Positions 34,578 through 43,176 of a stretch of 64,000 bases of DNA are shown piece by piece. Source of the stretch: Aquabacterium sp. (GTDB lineage: Bacteria > Pseudomonadota > Gammaproteobacteria > Burkholderiales > Burkholderiaceae_C). The first letter of the stretch is position 1, and every line of letters starts with the position of its first letter. The notes beneath the pieces were generated by a model. It saw only the letters and a program-made list of their open reading frames with translations. It was not told the DNA's origin and searched no databases. The stretch lies in NCBI RefSeq assembly GCF_030652515.1, contig NZ_JAUSAR010000123.1:1-64000 (forward strand). The letters run 5' to 3'. The position numbers and the translations under genes are program-made.

Positions 34578-35351
34578 ATGCTCAGCACCCACTACCAAAA
34601 AGTCCGATCGCTCAGCGTGTTCGACATCATGCGCATGCACGCCATCTTCTCGGCCAACTATGCCAATGGCCCCATGGACACCTTCATGAGCGACCTGAGC
34701 AAAAAGGACGGCGTGTTCCTGGTCCGCAAGAAATCGACGGACGAGATCGTGGGGTTTTCAACGCTGGGCATCCACGAGTTCCAGCACCAGGGGCGCACGG
34801 TGCGCGGCCTGTTCAGCGGCGACACCATCATCGAGAAGGCCTACTGGGGTTCGCGCAGCTTGCAAACGGCCTTTGCGCTCAAGCTGTTCACCGAGGCCCT
34901 CAAGCGCCCCTTCTCACGCCAATACTGGCTGCTGATCTCCAAGGGCTACAAGACCTACCTGCTGCTGACCAAAAATTTCCCCGAGCACTACCCCAAGCGC
35001 GGACAAGACGACAACCCGCACCTGAAGGCATTGGTGATCAACTACTGCGAGGCCCTGTTCCCCGGCAAGCTGGACCACGCCTTGATGACGCTGGATTTTG
35101 GCGACAACGCCAATTGCCTGAAGCAGGACGTGGCTGGCATTGACGATGAGCTGAAAGCGCGCGAGCCCGACGTGGCCTACTTTGAACAGCGCAACCCGAC
35201 CTGGCAGCGCGGCACCGAATTGCCTTGCATTGGCCGCGCCGATCTGGCGATGTTCGCCTGGGCGATCTGGCCATTCTTGTGGAAGGCCGTGTTCAAGCCA
35301 GCCAGGAAGAAAGCCGCCGCCACCGCAGCCGGTGTCAATCAGGTCGTTTGA
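34578..35351 (+). CDS. Conserved hypothetical protein, possible acyltransferase fold
   Basis: A 257-residue soluble protein starting MLSTHYQKVRSLSVFDIMRM. Short motifs (FLVRKKSTDEIVGFSTLGIHE, RGLFSGDTIIEKAYWGSRSLQTAF) are reminiscent of a GNAT-like acyltransferase core, where beta strands and an acyl-CoA loop would sit. The match is not strong enough to name an activity. The C-terminus has a hydrophobic MFAWAIWPFLWKAVF and a basic tail that may touch membrane. It stands alone, convergent with the DUF3717 gene. Confidence 0.6.
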   Translation: MLSTHYQKVRSLSVFDIMRMHAIFSANYANGPMDTFMSDLSKKDGVFLVRKKSTDEIVGFSTLGIHEFQHQGRTVRGLFSGDTIIEKAYWGSRSLQTAFALKLFTEALKRPFSRQYWLLISKGYKTYLLLTKNFPEHYPKRGQDDNPHLKALVINYCEALFPGKLDHALMTLDFGDNANCLKQDVAGIDDELKAREPDVAYFEQRNPTWQRGTELPCIGRADLAMFAWAIWPFLWKAVFKPARKKAAATAAGVNQVV

Positions 35352-35785
35352 TCGCCGTCATCGGGCGCAGGCGCGGCCACGCCTTCGCGGGCCCGCTCTG
35401 AATAGCGGTTGAAGCGCCAGGCGCTGGACTCCATGGTGATGCGGCGCCAGGTGCCGCGTTTTTCACCCGGGGTCATCTCGGGCCAAAGCTGGACCTCGTC
35501 AAAGGTGCGGCCACAGCCCTTGCAGATGTCGTCGCCCTGGCTGGTAGAGCAGATCGCGATGCAGGGCGTGTCGGGCGTGGTGCCATACCAATCCAGCCAG
35601 GCTTGTTTGGCCTTGGGCGGCATGGTGGCCTCGTCACACGAGGGCTCGCGGTAATAGACCATGAGGGCGTACACCTCGGCCAGCGCGCCCACCTGGGGAC
35701 ACGACTGGATGCCGTCCACCGACGGGCTGCGCTCGCGCCACCAGTTGATGGCCGATTCGATGTCCGTGATGTGGATGCCGGCCAT
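35339..35785 (-). CDS. DUF3717-DUF1289 fusion protein
   Basis: A 148-residue protein, start MAGIHITDIESAINWWRE. The N-terminal part (about 1-65) is DUF3717, a Burkholderiales family. The C-terminal part (about 80-130) is DUF1289, a small zinc-type domain with PCIAICSTSQGDDICKGCGR and WPEMTPGEKRGTWRRI; its four cysteines suggest metal binding. It begins 10 bases after trpS and is probably co-transcribed. It overlaps the convergent gene by 13 bases. Function unknown. Confidence 0.85.
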   Translation of the reverse strand: MAGIHITDIESAINWWRERSPSVDGIQSCPQVGALAEVYALMVYYREPSCDEATMPPKAKQAWLDWYGTTPDTPCIAICSTSQGDDICKGCGRTFDEVQLWPEMTPGEKRGTWRRITMESSAWRFNRYSERAREGVAAPAPDDGDQTT

Positions 35786-35795
35786 GGTGGCGTTT

Positions 35796-37106
35796 TCAGT
35801 CCTGCGCTGCAACGAGCGCGCTCAAGGCGGCTTCAACATCGGCTTGGGTCACGCCCGAAGCCAACTCGACCGGGGCGCCCGCCAGCGCCTGAGCACCTTC
35901 CTGTTTGAAGCGTTTGACCCAGGTGCCCGCCTCGCGGCCTTCAGCAAAGGCCTGGCTTTGCAGCAGCGGCCCGCCATCAGCCGTGGTCAGCTTGAAATAG
36001 AACTGGCCATCGGCCTCGCGGTATTGCTTGAACACCGGCACGGACGACTTGACGGCCTGCGCGGCCTGGTCGGCCTTGGGCGCGGCCACGGCCACCATCT
36101 TGCGCAAGCCCACGGCATCGCGCAACTCGGCCAGGAAGGGCGTGGCCACCGCGCGCGCCTTGCGGGCGCCCAGCAGCAGGATCTCTTCGATCTGCTCCGG
36201 GTGGGCCATCAGGTGCTCATACCTTTCGCGCATCGGGCCCACGTGGGCCTCGATCAGATCGACCACACGCTGCTTGGCCTCGCCCCAGGCCAGGCCAGCA
36301 CGCAGATCGGCGTGGAAGCTGGCGCGTTGTTCAGCACTGGCGAAAGCGTCGTGGATGGTGACCAGGTGCGCGCCTTCAGGGTCTTTGGGCTCGCCCGGCA
36401 GCTTCGAATCGGTGACGATGCGCGCGATGGCATCCTTCAAGGCCTTGGCACCGCCCTGGAACAGCGGCACGGTGTTGTCGTAGCTCTTGGACATCTTGCG
36501 GCCATCCAGGCCGGGCAAGGTGGCCAAGGCCTCTTCAATCTCGGCCTGGGGCAGCACGAACAGCTCCTTGCCCGCGCCAAAGACGTGGTTGAAGCGTTGG
36601 GCCACGTCGCGGGCCATCTCGATGTGCTGCACCTGGTCGCGGCCCACGGGCACGCGGTGGGCGTTGAACAGCAAAATGTCGGCCGCCATCAGGATGGGGT
36701 AGCTGAACAGGCCCATGGTGATGCCCGCGTCGGGCTCTTCACCCGCCGCCTCGTTGGCATCCACAGACGCCTTGTAGGCGTGGGCGCGGTTCATCTGGCC
36801 CTTGGCGGTCACGCAGGTCAGCAGCCAGGTCAGCTCGGGGGTTTCGGGGATGTCGCTCTGGCGGTAGAAGGTGACGCGCTCCGGGTCCAGGCCCGCCGCG
36901 ATCCAGCTGGCCGCGATCTCGATGCGCGAGCGCTCGATGCGGGCCGGGTCGTCGCACTTGATCAGCGCGTGGAAATCGGCCAGAAAGAAGAAGCTTTCGA
37001 CGCCGGGCTCACGACTGGCCGCGATGGCGGGCCGGATGGCACCGACATAGTTGCCAAGGTGCGGGGTGCCGGTGGTGGTGATGCCTGTGAGAACTCGTTG
37101 GGTCAT
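35796..37106 (-). CDS. trpS: Tryptophanyl-tRNA synthetase
   Basis: Charges tRNA-Trp. It has 436 residues, about 100 more than the E. coli enzyme, as usual in betaproteobacteria. HIGH-type motif TGTPHLGNYVGAI (about 12-24) and GRKMSKSYDN (about 205) are intact. The added C-terminal region ends in a small basic/Ala-rich domain (about 355-436). Followed closely by the DUF3717-DUF1289 gene. Confidence 0.97.
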   Translation of the reverse strand: MTQRVLTGITTTGTPHLGNYVGAIRPAIAASREPGVESFFFLADFHALIKCDDPARIERSRIEIAASWIAAGLDPERVTFYRQSDIPETPELTWLLTCVTAKGQMNRAHAYKASVDANEAAGEEPDAGITMGLFSYPILMAADILLFNAHRVPVGRDQVQHIEMARDVAQRFNHVFGAGKELFVLPQAEIEEALATLPGLDGRKMSKSYDNTVPLFQGGAKALKDAIARIVTDSKLPGEPKDPEGAHLVTIHDAFASAEQRASFHADLRAGLAWGEAKQRVVDLIEAHVGPMRERYEHLMAHPEQIEEILLLGARKARAVATPFLAELRDAVGLRKMVAVAAPKADQAAQAVKSSVPVFKQYREADGQFYFKLTTADGGPLLQSQAFAEGREAGTWVKRFKQEGAQALAGAPVELASGVTQADVEAALSALVAAQD

Positions 37107-37182
37107 GGCAGGATCTGGCGCGTTTTCTGATCAAAGGGGGGAGGATGCGGATTGTAGGCGCAGCCCCCTTGCCTCGGGGCGA

Positions 37183-37533
37183 TCAGGGTCGGGCTGCTTC
37201 CAGGCGGAGCTGGCGGGCCACCATGAACAGCGGGAACATCACGCTGACGGCAATCACGAACGACAAAATCACGTAGACCCACACAAAACGGATGCCCAGG
37301 CGCCGGGATTCGGTGAACATGAAGACCGTGCAGGCCGCGCCCAGCAGGAACAGGTCATTGGTGAGCGAGGCCGCAGCGGGGTTGGCATAGCCCCCACGGA
37401 CAAAGCCGACGAGGCCACCGTTGTCGGGCAGCGCAAAAAACTGCAGGTTGAAGGACCAGGTGGCCACCAGGGCCACCACGGCCAGGGCGACATACAGGGC
37501 GCACAGCGCTTTGCCGGATCGGGACAGGTTCAT
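37183..37533 (-). CDS. DUF2834 family membrane protein
   Basis: A 116-residue protein with three predicted spans and the family pattern (ALYVALAVVALVATWSFNLQ, then a GYANPAAASLTNDLFLLGAA segment and RFVWVYVILSFVIAVSVMFP). The start at 37533 has GGAG eight bases upstream; a GTG four codons earlier is possible. Function unknown. It diverges from purN. Confidence 0.85.
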   Translation of the reverse strand: MNLSRSGKALCALYVALAVVALVATWSFNLQFFALPDNGGLVGFVRGGYANPAAASLTNDLFLLGAACTVFMFTESRRLGIRFVWVYVILSFVIAVSVMFPLFMVARQLRLEAARP

Positions 37534-37570
37534 GAAGGACTCCACAGGGTGCCACTACACTCTACGCCGC

Positions 37571-38203
37571 ATGAAAAACATCGTCATCCTGATTTCCGGA
37601 CGCGGCTCCAACATGGAAGCCATTGTCGAGGCGTGTGCCTCGGAACACTGGCCGGCGCGCATTGCCGCCGTCATCAGCAACAAGGCCGAGGCCACGGGCC
37701 TGCGCTTCGCGGCCGACCGGGGCATTGCCACGGCGTCGGTGGACCACCGCCAGTTCGACACCCGCGAGGCCTTTGACGCCGAGCTGGCACGCACCATTGA
37801 TGGCTTCGCGCCCGACCTGGTGGTGCTGGCCGGTTTCATGCGCATCCTGACCGAGGGCTTTGTGCGGCACTTCGAGGGCCGCATGCTGAACATCCACCCC
37901 TCGCTGTTGCCCGCGTTTCCCGGCCTGCACACACACCAGCGCGCCATCGAGGCGGGTTGCAAGCTGGCTGGAGCCACGGTGCATTTCGTGACGCCGGAGC
38001 TGGACCATGGCCCCATCGTGGCGCAGGCGGCCGTGCCGGTGTTGGCGGGCGACACGCCCGAGAGCTTGTCGGCGCGGGTGCTCAAGCAGGAGCACGCTGT
38101 CTACCCGCGCGCCGTGCGCTGGTTCGTGGAAGGCAGCTTGAAGGTCGATGGCCACCAGGTGGTGCAGACCGAGGGCGAAGCTCAGCTGGTGGTGGCCAAC
38201 TGA
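37571..38203 (+). CDS. purN: Phosphoribosylglycinamide formyltransferase PurN
   Basis: Transfers formyl from 10-formyl-tetrahydrofolate to GAR in purine synthesis. It has 210 residues, standard. ISGRGSNMEAIVEAC (substrate loop), MLNIHPSLLPAFPGLHTH with the catalytic Asn and His, and TPELDHGPIVAQAAVPV with the catalytic Asp are all present. The ATG follows 26 bases after the divergent DUF2834 start region. The longer upstream frame is not family-like. Confidence 0.97.
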   Translation: MKNIVILISGRGSNMEAIVEACASEHWPARIAAVISNKAEATGLRFAADRGIATASVDHRQFDTREAFDAELARTIDGFAPDLVVLAGFMRILTEGFVRHFEGRMLNIHPSLLPAFPGLHTHQRAIEAGCKLAGATVHFVTPELDHGPIVAQAAVPVLAGDTPESLSARVLKQEHAVYPRAVRWFVEGSLKVDGHQVVQTEGEAQLVVAN

Positions 38204-38214
38204 GCTTGCTGCGG

Positions 38215-38832
38215 TCAAGCGCGGCGACGAACCGCCCATCCCAGAGCCATCAAGCCCATGAGGGACATCGCCCAGGTGCCAGGCTCAGGCACGGCCGTGC
38301 TCAAGGTCACATTGTCGATGTGCAGCAATTCGATCGGGCCATTGCCAGCTTCCATGCTGATGTCAACCTGCTGCAAATTGGCCAGCACACTGGCCAGCAC
38401 CTCGGGCGAGGTGGACCAGTTGGCGGCATCCAGCACCACAGAGTAGGTGGCCCACCCCAGACCAGGCGCGTCACCCACGGCCACATCCACGGCGAGTGAG
38501 CCGACCGTTGAAGACAAGGTGATGGTGCCAAATTCTGGCCAGTAGGAATCGATGGGCGACTCCATCCGGGCATCGAACGACAAGGTGCCCCCCACGTAGG
38601 ACAGCCAGCCGCCCGCCACCGCCGATCCCGGCAGGATGAGGGACACATTGGTGTCGCCCGTCAGGTCCTTGATGCGCAGGTAGCCACCCGCTTCGTGGCT
38701 CAACTCGCCCGCAGGCACGTTGACGGTGAACCCCTGGGCATCGCTGTCAAAGGTGTAGGCCAGGTCCGCGTTGGCGTGGGTGGCGACGCCCGCCAGCAGC
38801 GCGACAGACAGCAAAGTTTGCAAACGGCTCAT
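38215..38832 (-). CDS. PEP-CTERM protein (jelly-roll-like)
   Basis: A 205-residue exported protein, start MSRLQTLLSVALLAGVATHA, which is the signal peptide. The body is all-beta (LAYTFDSDAQGF, GGTLSFDARMES, WATYSVVLDAANW), resembling laminin-B or carbohydrate-binding jelly-roll domains. The tail AVPEPGTWAMSLMGLMALGW plus AVRRRA is a standard PEP-CTERM signal. It is convergent with purN (11-base gap). Ligand unknown. Confidence 0.85.
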   Translation of the reverse strand: MSRLQTLLSVALLAGVATHANADLAYTFDSDAQGFTVNVPAGELSHEAGGYLRIKDLTGDTNVSLILPGSAVAGGWLSYVGGTLSFDARMESPIDSYWPEFGTITLSSTVGSLAVDVAVGDAPGLGWATYSVVLDAANWSTSPEVLASVLANLQQVDISMEAGNGPIELLHIDNVTLSTAVPEPGTWAMSLMGLMALGWAVRRRA

Positions 38833-38916
38833 GATGTGACTCCCGAATTTGTGTTGAACGCTGGGCAGTCTAGCCATTTGAGCCCGTGGAAGCCAGAGGG
38901 GCGCACCTCGGGGTGA

Positions 38917-39534
38917 TCAGGCCAGCACCGCCCGACTGGCCAAGGCCGCCGCCGCCGCGCGCGTCTCCACCCCCAGCTTCTCAAAGATGTGCTCCAGGTG
39001 CTTGTTCACCGTGCGGTGGCTCAGGCCCAGGATCTCGGCGATGTCGCGGTTGGTCTTGCCCTTGGCCAACCAGGACAACACCTCCGTTTCGCGCGGGGTG
39101 AGCGCGGCCAGGTCCAGCCGGGGCCGCGTGCCCCAGGCGTTGCGCAGGTGCGTGGCCAGGCGCGCCAGCACCTCTTCAATGCGCACGGGCTTGACCACGT
39201 AGTCCACGCCACCCGCGTCAAAACCGGCCACCACGTCGGCGGTTTCAGACAGGCCGGTCATGAAGATCACCGGGATCTTGCACCACACCTCGTGGGCCTT
39301 GATCTGCTTGCAAGTCTCAAAGCCCGACAGGCCGGGCATCACCGCGTCCAGCAGGATGGCATCGGGCAGGATCAGGGACAGACGCTCCAGCGCCTGCTGG
39401 CCATCGCGGGCCACCAGCACGGTGTAGCCCTCGTTGGCCAAGGCATCGCACAGCATGCGCAGGGTGTCGACGGCGTCGTCCACCACCAGCACGGTGCCCA
39501 GGTGGGGTTCAGGCTTGGGGCTCATCCAAAGCAT
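38917..39534 (-). CDS. LuxR-type response regulator
   Basis: A 205-residue regulator: receiver domain about 12-130 with phospho-acceptor Asp in AILLDAVMPGLSGF, and a LuxR helix-turn-helix about 140-200 (LTPRETEVLSWLAKGKTNRD, GLSHRTVNKHLEHIFEKLGV). Its start overlaps the 3' end of the permease-fused hybrid kinase by 26 bases, so the two form one two-component system. Position opposite urtABCDE-fmdAB makes that locus the likely target. Confidence 0.94.
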   Translation of the reverse strand: MLWMSPKPEPHLGTVLVVDDAVDTLRMLCDALANEGYTVLVARDGQQALERLSLILPDAILLDAVMPGLSGFETCKQIKAHEVWCKIPVIFMTGLSETADVVAGFDAGGVDYVVKPVRIEEVLARLATHLRNAWGTRPRLDLAALTPRETEVLSWLAKGKTNRDIAEILGLSHRTVNKHLEHIFEKLGVETRAAAAALASRAVLA

Positions 39535-42500
39535 CCTCAGAGATCACGGGGTTCAAACGATCGATCAGGGTGTCGAACTCGAATTGGTCGGCCAGGTGGG
39601 ACAGGTTGACCCACTCGCTTTGCCATTGCGGATAGCGCTCAGACAGTTGTGTCAGCTTCTGGCGCAAGGCGCGCAAATGCCCGATGCGGGCCAGGCGGCA
39701 GAGCTCGGCCACCACGTCGGCGGGCAAGTCGCTGGCGGTCAGGCGGGGTGCGCCGATGGCCTCGGCATCGTTGCTGCGCTGGGTCAGCAAGTGAAGCGGC
39801 AAGGCGGCAGACTCGGTGCTCCACTCGATGTTCAGGTGCTCGCCCAGGGTGTCCAGCAGTTCGGATTCGATCACGGGTTTGGCGATGAAAGCCTGGCATT
39901 GCGAAGCCTGCAGGTTCTCGGGCCGGTTCTCGAACACGTTGGCCGAGACCATGATGATGGGCACATCGGTGAAACCGGCCGCGCGGATCTGCCGGGCCAC
40001 TTGCCAGCCATCGACATCGTCCATGGTGATGTCGAGCAGCACCGCGTCGGGGCAGGCTTCGCGCACGCTTTCAAGGCACTCCTGGCCACTGGCCGCTTCG
40101 CGCAGGATGAAGCCCAAAGGCAGCAACATGCCGGCCAGCATCTGGCGCTGGATGGGCTGATCGTCCACCACCAACAAGGTGCGGCGCTCGCCGCTGTAGC
40201 CCGTGATGGGCAAGTGACGCGGGCGCGCGGCCAGGGCCGATTGCGGCGGCATCGCGGGCTCGGCGATCTCGCGCAGGTACATGCGCACGGTGAAGGTGCT
40301 GCCCTGCCCCAGCTCGCTCTTCACGCTGAGCTCGCCGCCCATCAACTCGGTCAACAGGTGGGTGATGGTCAGGCCCAGTCCTGTGCCGGGTTCGCTGCTG
40401 CGGCGGCCCGCGCTGCCACGCTCGAAAGGCAGGAAGATGCGGTCCAGATCCTGAGGCGCGATGCCGATGCCGGTGTCGATCACCTCGAAGCGCAGCACCT
40501 CGCGGCGCGCATCGACCATCAGCGTGATGCGGCCCTTGTAGGTGAAGCGCGCGGCGTTGCTCAGCAGGTTGAGCAGGATCTGGCGCAGGCGCTTGGCATC
40601 GGCGTAGACCCAGGCGGGCACGCGGCCACGGGTTTCCAGCGCGAAGTCCAGGCCCTTGGCCTCGGTCTGCGTTTGCACCATGCGCACCACATCGTCCAGG
40701 AACTCGCGCAGGGGCAATGGCACGGGGTCCAGCCGCAGGCGGCCAGCTTCGATGCGGGCCAGGTCCAGCAGGCCATCGATCAGGCCCATGAGGTGTTCGC
40801 CGCTGCGCTGGATGGTGTTCAAAGCCTCGCGGCCAGAACCTTGCCGCTGCTCGTCCTTGAGCAGGATCTGCGCATAACCCATGATGCTGTTGAGCGGCGT
40901 GCGCAGCTCGTGCGTCATGCCGGCCACGTAGCGCGTCTTGGCCTGGTTGGCGGCCTCGGCCAGGTCTTTGGCGGCTTGCAAGGCGGCATCGGTGCGGCGG
41001 TGGGCGTCGATTTCCAACTGCAGCAACTGGTTGTGCCGGTTGCTTTCGTCTTGCGCCAGGTGCCTGCTTTCCGAGGCCAGCACCACCCACCACGAGCACA
41101 CCGCCGCGGCCAGCAGCAACAGCGCATACACCTTGATGAAGGGGCCTTCCAGCATGGCCACGGTGGGGCTGTTCACGGCATCCACCACGTGGTTCACCAC
41201 GCCCTCCTGGTAATAGACCACGCCCAGCACCATCGCCAGCACGGCCGCCAGCGAAGAGAACACCACCAGGTAATGCCCCACCCGGAAGTTGATGCGGCTG
41301 GACAGCTGCAGCGGCAGCACCGCCGTCAGCGCATCAGACACCTGCTCGGCCGCGCTTGATCGGCTCTTGCACCGATCGTGGCAACGCGACTCCAGCGTGC
41401 AGCACAGCGAGCAGATGGGCGCATCGTAGGCCGGGCAGGTGGCCATGTCTTCGGACTCGAACTGGTTCTCGCACACCGAGCAGGCCACCATCTGGCCGGG
41501 CGCCCAGGGTGTCTTGTTGGGCCGGGCCAGGTAATAGCGCCCCTTGGTGGTCCAGGCCAGCAAGGGCGAGGCGATCAGGGCCGTGATCAAGGCGATGAAA
41601 GGCGATCCTGCCTGGGCCAGCTCGCCAAACATGCCCGCGTGCGCCGCGAAGGCCATCAAGGTGGCCAGCAAGGTGGCGCCCAGGCCCACGGGGTTCAGGT
41701 CATACAGATAAGCGCGCTTGAACTCGATGTGCTTGGGGCTCCAGCCCAGGGGCTTGTTGATCACCAGGTCGGCCACCAGGGCACCCACCCAGCCGATGGC
41801 CACGTTGCCGTACAAGCCCAGCACCCGCTCCAGCGCCCCGAACACGCCCAGCGTCATCAGCATGACCGCGATCAGCACGTTGAACACCAGCCACACCACG
41901 CGGCCCGGGTGGCTGTGCGTGAGCCGCGCGAAGAAGTTGGACCAGGCCAGCGAACCAGCATAGGCATTGGTGACGTTGATCTTGACCTGCGAGACGATGA
42001 CGAAGAGCACCATGCTGCCCAGCGCCCAGGTGGGCGAGGTGAAGACCTCGCTGAACGCGGCCAGGTACATCTGCGTGGGCTCCATGGCCTTGTGGGCGGG
42101 CACATGGTGCTGCAAAGCCAGGAAGGCCAGGAAGCCGCCGCCGATCATCTTGAGCATGCCGGGCACCACCCAGCCGGGCCCGGCCACCAGCACGGCGGCC
42201 CACCAACGCACCCGGTTCTCTTTGGTTTTCTCGGGCAAAAAGCGCAGGAAATCAACCTGCTCGCCCACCTGCACGATCAGCGAGAACACCACCGTGGCCG
42301 CCATGCCAAAGGCCATCAGGTTGAAATCACTGCTGCCTGAGCTGCGGCCCACCATGCCGGTGAACTCCACATAGGCCTCGGGCCGCTTGATGGCCACGAT
42401 CACAAAGGGGCACACGAACATCAGTGCCCACAGCGGCTGCGTCCACAACTGCAATCGTGAGATCAGGGTGATGCCGTGCGTGACCAGTGGCACGATCACC

Positions 42501-42976
42501 AGCGAGGACACCAGGTAACACACCGGCAATGACCAATCGAACACCATCTGCAAGGCGAGCGCCATGATGGCCGCCTCCAGCGCGAAGAAGATGAAGGTGA
42601 AGCTGGCGTAGATCAGCGAGGTGAGCGTGGAGCCCAAGTAGCCAAAACCCGCACCGCGCGTCAGCAGATCAAGGTCAACCCCGTACTTGGCCGCGTAATA
42701 GCTGATGGGCAGGCCCGTCATGAAGATGATCAGGCCCACCACCAGCGTGGCCCACAGCATGTTCGAGAAGCCGTAGTTCAGCGCGATGGCGCCGCCAATG
42801 GCCTCCAGCGCGAGAAAGGACACAGCGCCAAAAGCCGTGTTGGCCACGCGGAACTCCGACCACTTGCGAAAGGTGCGTGGCGTGTAGCGAAGGGCGTAGT
42901 CCTCCAGGGTCTCGTTGGCCACCCAGGAGTTGTAGTCACGTCGAATGCGAAAGATCTTCTGCCGAGCAACGGACAC
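39509..42976 (-). CDS. NCS1-permease-fused hybrid histidine kinase
   Basis: A 1155-residue membrane sensor. Residues about 30-490 form a complete multi-span permease domain of the purine/cytosine (NCS1) family. A Cys-rich, probably zinc-binding segment follows (499-536, eight cysteines, one His). Two more spans (about 568-590, 615-635) and a coiled coil lead to HisKA (H689 in MTHELRTPLNSIMG), the HATPase domain (about 795-900, DTGIGIAPQDL, GTGLGLTI) and a receiver domain (about 933-1045, D982). The transporter part likely acts as the sensor. It resembles CbrA-type designs, but with NCS1 instead of a sodium/solute symporter. Adjacent amide/urea transport genes suggest a nitrogen-compound ligand. 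Confidence 0.92.
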   Translation of the reverse strand: MSVARQKIFRIRRDYNSWVANETLEDYALRYTPRTFRKWSEFRVANTAFGAVSFLALEAIGGAIALNYGFSNMLWATLVVGLIIFMTGLPISYYAAKYGVDLDLLTRGAGFGYLGSTLTSLIYASFTFIFFALEAAIMALALQMVFDWSLPVCYLVSSLVIVPLVTHGITLISRLQLWTQPLWALMFVCPFVIVAIKRPEAYVEFTGMVGRSSGSSDFNLMAFGMAATVVFSLIVQVGEQVDFLRFLPEKTKENRVRWWAAVLVAGPGWVVPGMLKMIGGGFLAFLALQHHVPAHKAMEPTQMYLAAFSEVFTSPTWALGSMVLFVIVSQVKINVTNAYAGSLAWSNFFARLTHSHPGRVVWLVFNVLIAVMLMTLGVFGALERVLGLYGNVAIGWVGALVADLVINKPLGWSPKHIEFKRAYLYDLNPVGLGATLLATLMAFAAHAGMFGELAQAGSPFIALITALIASPLLAWTTKGRYYLARPNKTPWAPGQMVACSVCENQFESEDMATCPAYDAPICSLCCTLESRCHDRCKSRSSAAEQVSDALTAVLPLQLSSRINFRVGHYLVVFSSLAAVLAMVLGVVYYQEGVVNHVVDAVNSPTVAMLEGPFIKVYALLLLAAAVCSWWVVLASESRHLAQDESNRHNQLLQLEIDAHRRTDAALQAAKDLAEAANQAKTRYVAGMTHELRTPLNSIMGYAQILLKDEQRQGSGREALNTIQRSGEHLMGLIDGLLDLARIEAGRLRLDPVPLPLREFLDDVVRMVQTQTEAKGLDFALETRGRVPAWVYADAKRLRQILLNLLSNAARFTYKGRITLMVDARREVLRFEVIDTGIGIAPQDLDRIFLPFERGSAGRRSSEPGTGLGLTITHLLTELMGGELSVKSELGQGSTFTVRMYLREIAEPAMPPQSALAARPRHLPITGYSGERRTLLVVDDQPIQRQMLAGMLLPLGFILREAASGQECLESVREACPDAVLLDITMDDVDGWQVARQIRAAGFTDVPIIMVSANVFENRPENLQASQCQAFIAKPVIESELLDTLGEHLNIEWSTESAALPLHLLTQRSNDAEAIGAPRLTASDLPADVVAELCRLARIGHLRALRQKLTQLSERYPQWQSEWVNLSHLADQFEFDTLIDRLNPVISEDALDEPQA

Positions 42977-43036
42977 AACTGGCCCCGTGGAGTGAAGACT
43001 CTATGGCAATTGCAAGAAGCGATCCACCGCGCCGAC

Positions 43037-43057
43037 TACGTTGAATGACGTATTCAA
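43037..43057. promoter_or_regulatory. Palindromic operator between kinase and urtA
   Basis: TACGTTGAATGACGTA (43037-43052) is a TACGT-N6-ACGTA palindrome overlapping TTGAAT-N5-ATTCAA (43041-43057). The identical 16-mer, reversed, occurs at 46192-46207 before urtC. It lies 61 bases from the kinase start and 125 from urtA. A binding site for the LuxR-type regulator is the simplest reading. Confidence 0.6.
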
Positions 43058-43103
43058 GGAAGACCGACTCTTGCTTACTGTGAAGGCCATGGTCACACCG
43101 ACA

Positions 43104-43129
43104 GTGCATGCACGAAATCATGCATGCAC
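43104..43129. promoter_or_regulatory. Inverted repeat upstream of urtA
   Basis: Perfect 9-base arms GTGCATGCA and TGCATGCAC with an 8-base spacer, 48 bases before the urtA start. It probably overlaps the promoter or transcript start and could bind a dimeric repressor or activator. Confidence 0.5.
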
Positions 43130-43176
43130 CAAGGCGTGGCATCCGTAGTCCCTTTTTGTGTGCAAGGAGCTTTTCC

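Noticed and set aside
43108-43176. Upstream start for urtA
   Set aside because: It lies inside a 26-base inverted repeat, lacks a ribosome site, and would place non-signal residues before a good exported N-terminus.
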